Source: Bacteroidaceae bacterium (GTDB lineage: Bacteria; Bacteroidota; Bacteroidia; Bacteroidales; Bacteroidaceae). From it: DNA of 60,976 nt. Position numbers and translations under genes: made by a program. The notes beneath the pieces were generated by a model. That model was given only the letters and a program-made list of their open reading frames with translations. It ran no database searches and was not told the origin of the DNA. Shown piece by piece: positions 51,986-60,558 of this stretch. The stretch's first letter is position 1. Each line of letters opens with the position of its first letter. The DNA lies in the NCBI GenBank assembly GCA_017540585.1, contig JAFYAT010000068.1, positions 1-60,976 on the forward strand, read 5' to 3'.

Positions 51986-53026
51986 TTATTCAGAACCTAC
52001 GATTGTTCTATGCTGACTTCGTGCCCACTCTTTATTCTTGAGGCGCACATATTCCTGTGTTTGCTTGTCGAAGTAGGTGTTCTGAAAGCGTTGCCAGATG
52101 TATTCGACAGCAAGTGGAGACGGATGAATCATATCGTCGGCATAGAAACGATAGTCGCGAAGCTCATCAAGCATAATCTCGTAAGAAGGAAAATACTGAG
52201 GTATGGAGTTGTCAACAGATGTGTTGATAACTCCATTTTTTTTGCTGATAACATTAGTGGATGTGTTGATAACATTTGCATTATCAACAGATGAATCAAC
52301 ACTTTTAACTGTATTATCAACTCTATCAACAGGCTTTTCAATAGGCTTATTTACATCAGTTGATAAATTGTATGTGTTAATAATTTCATCTACACTCTGG
52401 AGGAGTATTCCCTTGCTTATATTGTTGATATGCATTCCGTCACGCTTATGACGTATAGGACTTACGGTAAAGATAATTTTTAAGTTATTATTAACCGAAT
52501 GTAACTTATCAATAACTTCATTCCACTTATCAACAATACTATCAACAGAAAGACGCTCTCTTGTGAACAAAGTATCAAGTTGTTTATGACAATTAGCCAC
52601 AAGACGATTATCTTCCTTAAGTCTGTATATGATTGAAGTACCAAAGGTGATGACAAGTACATTGCCAGTAGCAAGGAAATCCTTTACAAGACTATACGCT
52701 TCGGATATGTTAGATATAAGTTCATCACGAACAGGTGACGAAAAGCGTGAATGATGCATCCATGAATGCCAGATGCCGTCCTCCGACTGGAAGATGTCGG
52801 CAGAAGTGTCAGAATATGATGCTTCATCCATACAACGAAGAAGCAGTTCGGCTATGCTCATAGGATTATAGAGCGTACCGAAAGGATTGACAAGAGTTTC
52901 AAATCCTCCTCGTACAAACTTCTCGCCTACACTATCGGCAAAGCATGAACCAAGAAAAAGCACTCTGTCTTCTGGCTTAATCTTAAAACGTGATTTAGGA
53001 ATATCAATTACTGTGGTAAGTTGCAT
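51986..53026 (-). CDS. GSCFA-domain protein with a low-complexity insert
   Basis: This 346-aa protein begins with IDIPKSRFKIKPEDRVLFLGSCFADSVGEKF, which contains the GSCFA motif that names the family (an SGNH-hydrolase-like fold), and ends with FYADDMIHPSPLAVEYIWQRF carrying the Asp-x-x-His-Pro triad-type block. Function of the family is not well known; an esterase role is possible. Residues of about 215-275 are an insert rich in Val-Asp-Asn/Lys steps (STDVNKPIEKPVDRVDN...). Its DNA has a dense cluster of TTATCAACA-like 9-mers. A minus-strand TATTTTTG (53053-53046) is just upstream. Confidence 0.8.
   Translation of the reverse strand: MQLTTVIDIPKSRFKIKPEDRVLFLGSCFADSVGEKFVRGGFETLVNPFGTLYNPMSIAELLLRCMDEASYSDTSADIFQSEDGIWHSWMHHSRFSSPVRDELISNISEAYSLVKDFLATGNVLVITFGTSIIYRLKEDNRLVANCHKQLDTLFTRERLSVDSIVDKWNEVIDKLHSVNNNLKIIFTVSPIRHKRDGMHINNISKGILLQSVDEIINTYNLSTDVNKPIEKPVDRVDNTVKSVDSSVDNANVINTSTNVISKKNGVINTSVDNSIPQYFPSYEIMLDELRDYRFYADDMIHPSPLAVEYIWQRFQNTYFDKQTQEYVRLKNKEWARSQHRTIVGSE
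52222..52535. repeat. Cluster of TTATCAAC(A/T) 9-mers inside the GSCFA gene
   Basis: Exact TTATCAACA or its complement occur at 52222, 52264, 52281 and 52527; TTATCAACT or complement at 52314 and 52358. They are one base from the DnaA-box consensus TTATCCACA. They fall in and next to the Val-Asp-Asn insert of the protein. Confidence 0.6.
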
Positions 53027-53097
53027 AGTTAATTCATTTTAAGTGCAAAAATATAAAATTTATTTATAGCGAGAAGCACTTTTTCATTTCTAATTAG

Positions 53098-53105
53098 TAC
53101 CTTTG
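53098..53105 (+). promoter_or_regulatory. -7 box of gpmI
   Basis: TACCTTTG, 41 nt before the ATG; -33 is weak. Confidence 0.5.
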
Positions 53106-53145
53106 CAAGAAATAATAGTTTTTCCAAAAAAGATTGTAAAATAAT

Positions 53146-54681
53146 ATGGCAAAGAAAGCACTTCTTATGATTCTCGATGGATGGGGAATCGGCAACAAGG
53201 GTAAGGGTGACGTCATTACTCAGACACCAACTCCTTACATGGATTATCTCAACGCAAATTATCCTAACTCACAGCTTCAGGCTTCAGGTGAGAATGTAGG
53301 TCTTCCTGACGGACAGATGGGTAACTCAGAGGTAGGTCACCTCAACATCGGTGCAGGTCGTATCGTATATCAGGACCTCGTTAAGATTAACCGCGCTTGT
53401 GCTGACAACTCAATCCTTGAGAATGCTCAGATTAAGGCTGCCTACGGATATGCAAAGGAGAATGGTAAGAACATCCACCTCATGGGTCTTACTTCAACTG
53501 GTGGCGTTCACTCAAGCTTCGGTCACATCCTCAAGCTCGTTGATATTGCTAAGGAGTATGGAATAAAGAACTGCTATGTTCATTGTTTCATGGACGGACG
53601 TGATACTGACCCTAAGTCAGGTAAGGGATTCATTGCTGACCTTCAGAAGCACATCGACGAGGTAGGTGTAGGTGCTATTGCATCAATCATAGGTCGTTTC
53701 TACGCTATGGACCGTGATAAGCGTTGGGACCGAGTTAAGGTTGCTTACGACCAGCTCGTAAACGGCAAGGGTCGCAAGGTTACTGACATGGTAGAGGGTG
53801 TTCAGTCATGCTACGACTCTCACACAGAGGAGCACAAGAACACAGACGAGTTCATGGAGCCACTCATCAACGCTAACGTTGACGGAACAATCAAGGAAGG
53901 TGATGTTGTTATCTTCTACAACTACCGTCCTGACCGCGCTAAGGAGATGACTATCGTTCTCACTCAGCAGGATATGGAAGCTGAGGGCATGAAGACTATC
54001 CCAGGTCTCCAGTTCTACTGCATGACTCCATACGACGCTTCATTCAAGGGTGTTAACATCATCTTCCCTAAGGAGAACGTAAACAACACTCTCGGCGAAT
54101 ATATCTCTTCAAAGGGTCTTAAGCAGCTACACACAGCTGAGACAGAAAAGTATGCTCACGTTACATTCTTCTTCAATGGTGGTCGTGAGGCTCCATACGA
54201 GGGTGAGGAGCGTGTACTCGTAGCAAGCCCTAAGGTTGCTACTTACGACCTTCAGCCAGAGATGTCTGCACCAGAAGTTAAGGACAAGCTCGTTGCTAAC
54301 ATCAAGAAGAACGAGTATGACTTCATCGTAGTAAACTTCGCTAACCCAGATATGGTTGGTCACACAGGTGTATATGCTGCAATCGAGAAGGCTGTAAAGA
54401 CTATTGACCAGTGTGTAAATGAGGTAGTAGAGGCAGCTAAGGCTACAGGATATGAGACAATCATCATCGCTGACCACGGTAATGCAGACAACGCTATCAA
54501 TCCTGACGGTTCTGTTAATACTGCTCACTCACTCAACCCAGTTCCATTCATCTACGTAACAGAGAACAAGAATGCAAAGGTTGAGAATGGTGTACTTGCT
54601 GACGTTGCTCCATCTATCCTCCACATCATGGGTCTTGAGCAGCCAGCTGAAATGACAGGTAAGAACCTTATTAAAGACTAA
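53146..54681 (+). CDS. gpmI: 2,3-bisphosphoglycerate-independent phosphoglycerate mutase
   Basis: GpmI interconverts 3- and 2-phosphoglycerate using two Mn ions and a phosphoserine. The 511-aa protein shows [22 protein letters not shown] with the catalytic Ser61, [27 protein letters not shown] and IIADHGNAD. Codon use is strongly biased, as for glycolytic genes. The stop codon shares its last base with the ATG of the next gene. Confidence 0.97.
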   Translation: MAKKALLMILDGWGIGNKGKGDVITQTPTPYMDYLNANYPNSQLQASGENVGLPDGQMGNSEVGHLNIGAGRIVYQDLVKINRACADNSILENAQIKAAYGYAKENGKNIHLMGLTSTGGVHSSFGHILKLVDIAKEYGIKNCYVHCFMDGRDTDPKSGKGFIADLQKHIDEVGVGAIASIIGRFYAMDRDKRWDRVKVAYDQLVNGKGRKVTDMVEGVQSCYDSHTEEHKNTDEFMEPLINANVDGTIKEGDVVIFYNYRPDRAKEMTIVLTQQDMEAEGMKTIPGLQFYCMTPYDASFKGVNIIFPKENVNNTLGEYISSKGLKQLHTAETEKYAHVTFFFNGGREAPYEGEERVLVASPKVATYDLQPEMSAPEVKDKLVANIKKNEYDFIVVNFANPDMVGHTGVYAAIEKAVKTIDQCVNEVVEAAKATGYETIIIADHGNADNAINPDGSVNTAHSLNPVPFIYVTENKNAKVENGVLADVAPSILHIMGLEQPAEMTGKNLIKD

Positions 54682-55880
54682 TGAAAAGAATGGCAATAAG
54701 AAGAATATTTCTATTGCTGATGACAAATATATCATTCGTCATTGCGTCAAATGCTCAGGTATATGAGCATTTACGCGATGACGATTACTATATAGATACC
54801 ACAGCCGAAAAGACTCTTTCTGTGGAAATTGACGCCCTCACATTCTTCAGAGACAACGAGTATAACTCAAGTCTTACTAAGGGTTATTCACTCCCAGGAT
54901 TATGGATAAATCCAAAGGCTGAATACAATCCTAACAACAAGGTTCACCTTGAACTTGGATTTAATGCAATAATTTATGAGGGTGCTAACAAATACCCTAA
55001 CTATGCCTACCATGACATTTCTACATGGAAAGGCAACCAATACCAGAGTGGAGCACATATAGTGCCATGGTTCAGGGCACAAGCTAATACTAAACATAGT
55101 TGCTTGGTTCTTGGTAATATTTATGGCGGAAGCAATCACATGCTCTCTGAGGATATGTATAACTCAGAGCAAGACCTTTCGGCTGATCCTGAAATGGGAT
55201 TTCAAGCCTTGATTGACTATGACTATTGGCACTTTGATACATGGATCAACTGGCAGAGCTATATTTTTGAGGAAGACTCACATCAGGAGACATTTACCGT
55301 AGGTATAAACTCCATACACAGGTGGAACAATAAGAACTCCAAACTACATATATACACGCCTATCCAAGCTCTCATACAGCATAGAGGAGGCGAACAGGAC
55401 ACTACCTCTATGGGTGTACAGACACTCATGAATGGCAGCATAGGAATAAATGCATTATATAATGTAGATTGTAAGGCACTTAAAAAATTAGAGTTCTCAT
55501 TAAAGGCTTTAGGATGCTTCCAGGAGTCAGGTGAACTATGGCCAAAGACAAAGGGAGGTGCTTTTAATATATCCGCTTCGGCATATATGTGGAAATACCT
55601 GCACATAAAAGGTGGATGGTTCAGAGCTCCTGAGTACTATGTTAATCTCTTTGGCAGTCCTCTACTGAGTACATATAGTATGAAAACCAATAGTGAAGTA
55701 TTCAAGGGTATGTCAACATATTATCTTAGAGTTGACTATTCAAAGACATACGCCAACAACTGTACTCTCGGATTCAACGCCGACTTATTTATCAACAACT
55801 CGCACAATCTTTATGAAGTGAACAACTCATTTGGAATATATTTCAGAGTTAATCCTTCATTTATCTTAAAGAAATTCTAA
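54681..55880 (+). CDS. Putative outer-membrane beta-barrel protein
   Basis: This 399-aa protein has a signal peptide ([26 protein letters not shown]) and, across its length, alternating strands with aromatic residues (KVHLELGFNAIIYEG, YHFDTWINWQSYIF, KGGWFRAPEYYVN) and a terminal Phe, typical of outer-membrane barrels. I do not recognise the family. It overlaps gpmI by one base but may start at the second Met (54690). Co-transcription with a glycolytic gene has no clear functional meaning. Confidence 0.65.
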   Translation: MKRMAIRRIFLLLMTNISFVIASNAQVYEHLRDDDYYIDTTAEKTLSVEIDALTFFRDNEYNSSLTKGYSLPGLWINPKAEYNPNNKVHLELGFNAIIYEGANKYPNYAYHDISTWKGNQYQSGAHIVPWFRAQANTKHSCLVLGNIYGGSNHMLSEDMYNSEQDLSADPEMGFQALIDYDYWHFDTWINWQSYIFEEDSHQETFTVGINSIHRWNNKNSKLHIYTPIQALIQHRGGEQDTTSMGVQTLMNGSIGINALYNVDCKALKKLEFSLKALGCFQESGELWPKTKGGAFNISASAYMWKYLHIKGGWFRAPEYYVNLFGSPLLSTYSMKTNSEVFKGMSTYYLRVDYSKTYANNCTLGFNADLFINNSHNLYEVNNSFGIYFRVNPSFILKKF

Positions 55881-55885
55881 TAGGG

Positions 55886-55929
55886 AAAATCCCCACGCAA
55901 TTAGGAAATATCCTTTGCGTGGGGATTTT
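55886..55929. terminator. Terminator of gpmI operon
   Basis: AAAATCCCCACGCAA pairs perfectly with the 15 nt at 55915-55929; TATTTAC follows. Confidence 0.85.
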
Positions 55930-55945
55930 ATTTACAATACCTTTG
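55914..55945 (+). promoter_or_regulatory. Promoter with -33 box inside the terminator arm
   Basis: TTTG (55914-55917) begins the 3' arm of the terminator. A 20-nt gap and TACCTTTG (55938-55945) follow. Confidence 0.55.
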
Positions 55946-55991
55946 CCATGCAAATAAAAGAATAAAGAATATTTAATAAACGAGGTAAGAT

Positions 55992-57161
55992 ATGAAGACG
56001 TTTAGGATTATAATAACATCATTATTCATAATGATAGCATCATACACTAAGGCACAGCCAATGAGTTATGATGCAATGAGTCATAATGCGTTGTTTCTTA
56101 CTGACCGCATGGCTTATACTTTAGGCATTACATCTGAGGCTATTATAGATGATCTCTACAGAATCAACTATGACTATATATGTGGAGTTAATGATTATCT
56201 CGATGACATAGCTCGTGGTTATCATAATGAATACTACGAAGAGGTATGTTATGAGAGAGACATGGCACTCCAATATCTTTTAGGCGAATACTTGTGGAGA
56301 CGACTTATAAGTTATGATTATTTTTATCGTCCAATAGCTTTCTCTAACAGCAGGTGGAGATTCATCATCTATTCACATGATGTAAGAACCAATTACTATT
56401 ATTGCCACACACCTGTATATTATCATAATCATTACAGAGGTGGACACTTCTTCCATGGAATGAGAGAAAGGATTAGTCATGGCAGAACCATGAATATTGT
56501 AGATAAGCGTCACAACAACAGAGGTGGAGGTAGTGATAGGCGATATAATAATAATGGTAATTACAATAGAGGAAGAACAATATCTTCAAACGGAGTTATC
56601 ATCAATAATAACAACGGAAGAAGCATAAATAATAACAATCACGAAGGTAATAATAATGAAAACGGAAGGCCAACGCCTAACGTAAATACAGGCAGAAGTA
56701 TTTCAAGTAATGGAGTTATTAACAATAACAACAGAGAACGTAATGGTAATGTAAATAATGATAGAGGTACAATTAACGTACCTAATAATCATACTATTAA
56801 TAGGGATGGCAACACTACTTTAAACAATGAGAGAAGTGGCAACAACAACGAAGTTATCAACAATACTCCAGATACAAGAATAAATACTGGCAGAAGTATT
56901 GACAGAAATGCATCAAACAGAGCATTAGAACGAAGCAATAATAATGTAAGAAGTTCTTCAAGAAACTATAATATTCCTACAAATACTGAACGCTCTACTA
57001 TCTCAAGAGGTTCTGTATCAACTGAAAGAAGTACTACACCATCAAGAGGAAACATCAATACAAACAGAGGTAGCTTCAATACAAATAGAGGAAGTTTCAA
57101 CTCAAGTAGAGGTTCATCAACCAGAAGTGGTGGTAACGCAGGAGCTTCAAGACGCAGATAA
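55992..57161 (+). CDS. Secreted protein with Asn/Arg/Gly/Ser-rich low-complexity tail
   Basis: This 389-aa protein has a signal peptide (MKTFRIIITSLFIMIASYTKAQ), a Tyr-rich structured domain of about 150 residues (DDLYRINYDYICGVNDYLDDIA...YYYCHTPVYYHN), then about 220 residues of low complexity. That tail contains repeated units (GRTISSNGVIINN, GRSISSNGVINN; NTNRGSFN three times; SRGS) ending in SRRR. The tail is strongly basic, Asn-rich and almost without hydrophobic residues, so it is probably disordered. The family is unknown; a surface or nucleic-acid-binding role is possible. The gene has its own promoter and terminator. Confidence 0.7.
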   Translation: MKTFRIIITSLFIMIASYTKAQPMSYDAMSHNALFLTDRMAYTLGITSEAIIDDLYRINYDYICGVNDYLDDIARGYHNEYYEEVCYERDMALQYLLGEYLWRRLISYDYFYRPIAFSNSRWRFIIYSHDVRTNYYYCHTPVYYHNHYRGGHFFHGMRERISHGRTMNIVDKRHNNRGGGSDRRYNNNGNYNRGRTISSNGVIINNNNGRSINNNNHEGNNNENGRPTPNVNTGRSISSNGVINNNNRERNGNVNNDRGTINVPNNHTINRDGNTTLNNERSGNNNEVINNTPDTRINTGRSIDRNASNRALERSNNNVRSSSRNYNIPTNTERSTISRGSVSTERSTTPSRGNINTNRGSFNTNRGSFNSSRGSSTRSGGNAGASRRR

Positions 57162-57209
57162 TATTATCTCTTTCTACTATATATTTAAATTAATTTTTAT
57201 TGGTTTTAT

Positions 57210-57240
57210 AAGGTCATCTTTCGAGAGAAAGTTGACCTTT
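57210..57240 (+). terminator. Terminator of the Asn-rich protein gene
   Basis: AAGGTCATCTTTC-GAGA-GAAAGTTGACCTT (one mismatch), then TATTTTTATC. Confidence 0.75.
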
Positions 57241-57872
57241 ATTTTTATCTTATCTTTATGTTTTCCTTATGTTTACTATATGTTTCCCTTAGCATCCTCT
57301 ACAAAACTGTAGAGAAACGTAGAGAAACATAAGGTGATGAGGAGGCGATGAGGACTCATTGAGGAGGTGTAGTTGTGAACAAGTATGTTTATATGTATGT
57401 TAAAAACGTGTTGAAAGAATGTTGAAAAAAAATAATAATTATTCTTGCTTTTTTCATTCCATATTATAGCAAGGCATGGATTTAAATACGCAAGAAAAGT
57501 TGTTATTTTTTATTATTGTAAATTCAACACCAATTTCATCTATTATAAACACCCTTCAGCAAAAAAAGTTATTAAATAATAACCTTCTTAACAGATGTTG
57601 ATAAGCATGACGGCACACATGAAAATGAATGATTTAATAAATGAAAAGTGTTAATAATACATTCATAACTTCAACATCTCTAAACAATAACTTAATATGC
57701 AAGAAAAAAGTCATTTTTCTTTGAACACTATTAACATCATATAATAATAATCATTTCATTTTTTAAAATTTAAAAAGAAAATATATTTTAATGATAGTTT
57801 TCGACCTCTCACTTTTTGAGGTAATAAAAAAAAAGTGTACTTTTGTACGGAAATAAATAAAATTCAATATAA
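57241..57872. other. AT-rich intergenic region, hairpin and promoter only
   Basis: CCTTATGTTT (57265-57274) pairs with AAACATAAGG (57325-57334), enclosing a CTCTACA/TGTAGAG hairpin (57297-57314); GATGAGGA-like units follow at 57336-57370. The rest is AT-rich without coding signal up to the promoter at 57815. Confidence 0.5.
57815..57845 (+). promoter_or_regulatory. Promoter of the carboxynorspermidine dehydrogenase-like gene
   Basis: TTTG (57815-57818), a 19-nt gap and TACTTTTG (57838-57845), with the start codon 27 nt later. Confidence 0.7.
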
Positions 57873-59111
57873 ATGGGAAAGGTAATAATTATTGGTGCAG
57901 GTGGTGTAGCTTCTGTTGCAGCACATAAGGTAGCACAGAATAGTGATGTATTCACGGAAATAATGATTGCAAGCCGTACTAAGGCTAAGTGTGATGTTCT
58001 TGCAAAGGCTATCGAGGCTAAGGGACTTGTTCCTGCTGGCAGCATCAAGACTGCCAAGGTGGATGCTGACAACGTGGATGAACTCGTTGCACTCTTCAAT
58101 GAGTACAAGCCAGACCTCTGTATGAATCTTGCTTTGCCTTATCAGGACCTCACAATCATGGAGGCTTGTCTCCAGAGTGGCGTTAACTATCTTGATACTG
58201 CCAACTACGAGCCAAAGGACGAGGCACACTTCGAGTACAGCTGGCAATGGGCTTTCAAGGATAGATTTGAGAAGGCTGGACTTACTGCCATCCTTGGTTG
58301 CGGTTTTGACCCAGGTGTTACTTCTATTTATACAGCATACGCAGCAAAGCATCACTTTGACGAGATACAGTACCTCGACATTGTTGACTGTAATGCAGGT
58401 GACCATCATAAGGCTTTTGCCACTAACTTCAACCCAGAGATTAACATCCGTGAGATTACTCAGAAGGGTCTCTACTGGGAGAATGGTAAGTGGGTAGAGA
58501 CAGAGCCACTTGAGATTCACAAGCCACTCACTTATCCTGAAGTAGGTCCTAAGGAGTCATACCTTCTCCACCATGAGGAGATAGAGTCACTCGTAAAGAA
58601 CTACCCTACTATCAAGCGTGCACGCTTCTGGATGACATTCGGTGAGCAGTACCTCAAGCACCTTGAGGTTATTCAGAACATAGGTATGTCTCGTATTGAT
58701 GAGATAGAATATGAGGCAACAGGACTTGATGGAAAACCGGTAAAGGTAAAGATTGTACCTCTTCAGTTCCTCAAGGCTGTTCTTCCAAACCCACAGGAGC
58801 TTGGTGAGAACTACGAGGGACAGACATCAATAGGTTGTCGTATTCGTGGTTTGAAGGACGGTAAGGAGCATACATACTATGTATATAACAACTGTTCTCA
58901 CCGTGCAGCATACGAGGAGACAGGTATGCAGGGTGTAAGCTACACTACTGGTGTTCCTGCCATGATTGGTGCCATGATGTTCATGAAGGGACTTTGGAAG
59001 CGTCCAGGCGTATGGAACGTAGAGGAGTTTGACCCAGATCCATTCATGGAGCAGCTCAACAAGCAAGGTCTTCCTTGGCACGAGATTCACGATGGTGATT
59101 TGGAACTCTAA
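57873..59111 (+). CDS. Carboxynorspermidine/saccharopine dehydrogenase family protein
   Basis: This 412-aa NAD(P)-dependent enzyme begins MGKVIIIGAGGVASVAAHK (Rossmann motif) and has NLALPYQDL, ANYEPKDE, LGCGFDPGVTSIY and VDCNAGDHHKAFATNF, typical of carboxy(nor)spermidine dehydrogenase. In Bacteroidetes this enzyme condenses aspartate semialdehyde with putrescine or diaminopropane to make carboxy(nor)spermidine, a step of polyamine synthesis. It has a strong promoter and no other pathway gene beside it. Codon bias suggests high expression. Confidence 0.9.
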   Translation: MGKVIIIGAGGVASVAAHKVAQNSDVFTEIMIASRTKAKCDVLAKAIEAKGLVPAGSIKTAKVDADNVDELVALFNEYKPDLCMNLALPYQDLTIMEACLQSGVNYLDTANYEPKDEAHFEYSWQWAFKDRFEKAGLTAILGCGFDPGVTSIYTAYAAKHHFDEIQYLDIVDCNAGDHHKAFATNFNPEINIREITQKGLYWENGKWVETEPLEIHKPLTYPEVGPKESYLLHHEEIESLVKNYPTIKRARFWMTFGEQYLKHLEVIQNIGMSRIDEIEYEATGLDGKPVKVKIVPLQFLKAVLPNPQELGENYEGQTSIGCRIRGLKDGKEHTYYVYNNCSHRAAYEETGMQGVSYTTGVPAMIGAMMFMKGLWKRPGVWNVEEFDPDPFMEQLNKQGLPWHEIHDGDLEL

Positions 59112-59113
59112 AT

Positions 59114-59238
59114 GGCCCCCCGACTCCCTTAGGGGGCGGCCTACTGGTCATGTGAAATAAGAAAATATTTAATATAATAAAAAAGGTCATCTACCCTCCA
59201 TTATCCGGATGGCCGCCCCCTTTGGGGGTCGGGGGGCT
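59114..59238. repeat. 125-bp GC-rich inverted repeat ending 3 bp before recA
   Basis: Arms 59114-59141 and 59211-59238 are complementary at 24 of 28 positions (ends GGCCCCCCGACT and GTCGGGGGGCT). The recA ATG is at 59242. Related short C5/G5 hairpins occur at 1289-1302, 2988-3007 and 41464-41484. Confidence 0.75.
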
Positions 59239-59241
59239 ACT

Positions 59242-60297
59242 ATGGCAGACGATAATAAACTTAAAGCGCTTCAGGCGGCGATGGAGAAGATTGAAAAGAA
59301 TTTCGGTCGTGGTTCTATCATGAAGCTTGGAGATGATAAAATAGAAAAGGTAGAGGTTATTCCTACTGGTTCTCTTGGACTTAATGCTGCACTTGGTGTA
59401 GGCGGTTATCCTAAGGGTCGTATTATTGAGATTTATGGTCCTGAGTCTTCAGGTAAGACAACTCTTGCTATTCACGCTATTGCAGAGTGTCAGAAGGCAG
59501 GAGGTATTGCTGCATTCATTGATGCTGAGCATGCTTTTGACCGTTTCTATGCTAAGAATCTTGGTGTGGATGTAGATAACCTTCTTATCTCACAACCTGA
59601 CTGTGGTGAACAGGCACTTGAGATTGCTGACCAGCTTATCCGTTCATCAGCTATTGACATTATTGTTATTGACTCAGTTGCTGCACTTACTCCTAAGGCA
59701 GAGATTGAAGGCGATATGGGTGACAATAAGGTAGGTCTTCATGCGCGTCTTATGAGCCAGGCACTTCGTAAGCTCACAGGTACTATCAACAAGACAAACA
59801 CTACTTGTATCTTCATCAACCAGTTGCGTGAAAAGATTGGAGTGATGTTCGGTAATCCTGAGACAACAACAGGTGGTAATGCACTCAAGTTCTATGCTTC
59901 AGTTCGTATAGACGTACGTAAGTCATCAGCCATTAAGAACGGAGATGAGATTATTGGTAACCAGACAAAGGTAAAGGTAGTAAAGAACAAGGTTGCACCT
60001 CCATTCAAGAAGTGTGAATTCGACATCATGTTCGGTACAGGTATTTCACACACAGGTGAAATCATCGACCTTGGTGTTGCTACTAATATCATTAAGAAGA
60101 GCGGAAGCTGGTTCAGCTATGACGGCAACAAGCTTGCACAGGGTCGTGACGCAACAAAGGCACTCCTTGAGGATAATCCTGAATTGTGTGAGGAAATAGA
60201 CAAGAAGATTATGGCCATCATCTCTGGAAAAGACATAGACATAACAGCTATGACAGAGGCAGAAAAGGATGAAACATTGGCCGAGGACGGAGAATAA
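59242..60297 (+). CDS. recA: Recombinase RecA
   Basis: RecA forms filaments on single-stranded DNA, drives strand exchange and triggers SOS. The 351-aa protein shows Walker [10 protein letters not shown] (residues 66-74), [47 protein letters not shown] (L2 region) and an acidic C-terminus. The ATG at 59242 ([19 protein letters not shown]) is the usual start. A longer frame from 59209 would translate the inverted repeat and is rejected. No promoter of the usual pattern is seen between the preceding gene and recA, so read-through or a non-standard promoter is likely. Confidence 0.97.
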   Translation: MADDNKLKALQAAMEKIEKNFGRGSIMKLGDDKIEKVEVIPTGSLGLNAALGVGGYPKGRIIEIYGPESSGKTTLAIHAIAECQKAGGIAAFIDAEHAFDRFYAKNLGVDVDNLLISQPDCGEQALEIADQLIRSSAIDIIVIDSVAALTPKAEIEGDMGDNKVGLHARLMSQALRKLTGTINKTNTTCIFINQLREKIGVMFGNPETTTGGNALKFYASVRIDVRKSSAIKNGDEIIGNQTKVKVVKNKVAPPFKKCEFDIMFGTGISHTGEIIDLGVATNIIKKSGSWFSYDGNKLAQGRDATKALLEDNPELCEEIDKKIMAIISGKDIDITAMTEAEKDETLAEDGE

Positions 60298-60359
60298 TAA
60301 AGGGTTATTTGAAGTCATTTTTGTAAACCGTATGTTGCAACATACTTGTAAATAAATAA

Positions 60360-60419
60360 ATGAGTGGGTTTTTATTATTTATTTTTAATAATAAATTGAT
60401 AAAAACTCGCTCATATTTT
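60360..60419 (+). terminator. Terminator of recA
   Basis: ATGAGTGGGTTTTTAT and ATAAAAACTCGCTCAT form a long stem with two non-Watson-Crick positions; a run of eight or nine T follows. Confidence 0.75.
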
Positions 60420-60441
60420 TTTTAATAATAAAGTAATTTAT

Positions 60442-60449
60442 TACCTTTG
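60442..60449 (+). promoter_or_regulatory. -7 box of pckA
   Basis: TACCTTTG, about 110 nt before the ATG; the -33 element is unclear. Confidence 0.5.
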
Positions 60450-60558
60450 CATTTGGAATAGTGAAATATGGTTTAGCTTTTTAGGATAGTGTAACTCGTT
60501 TTTCACTTTTTAAGGTAGAAATTTTATTAACTAAAAATATTTTAATAACAAAATTACT

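Noticed and set aside
52222..52535. Replication origin (DnaA-box cluster)
   Set aside because: The 9-mers are inside a coding region, differ from the consensus at one position, and neither dnaA nor dnaN is nearby. Reported only as a curious cluster.
59209..59241. Extended recA N-terminus ([11 protein letters not shown]...)
   Set aside because: It is a translation of the GC-rich inverted repeat; recA normally starts at the ATG at 59242.
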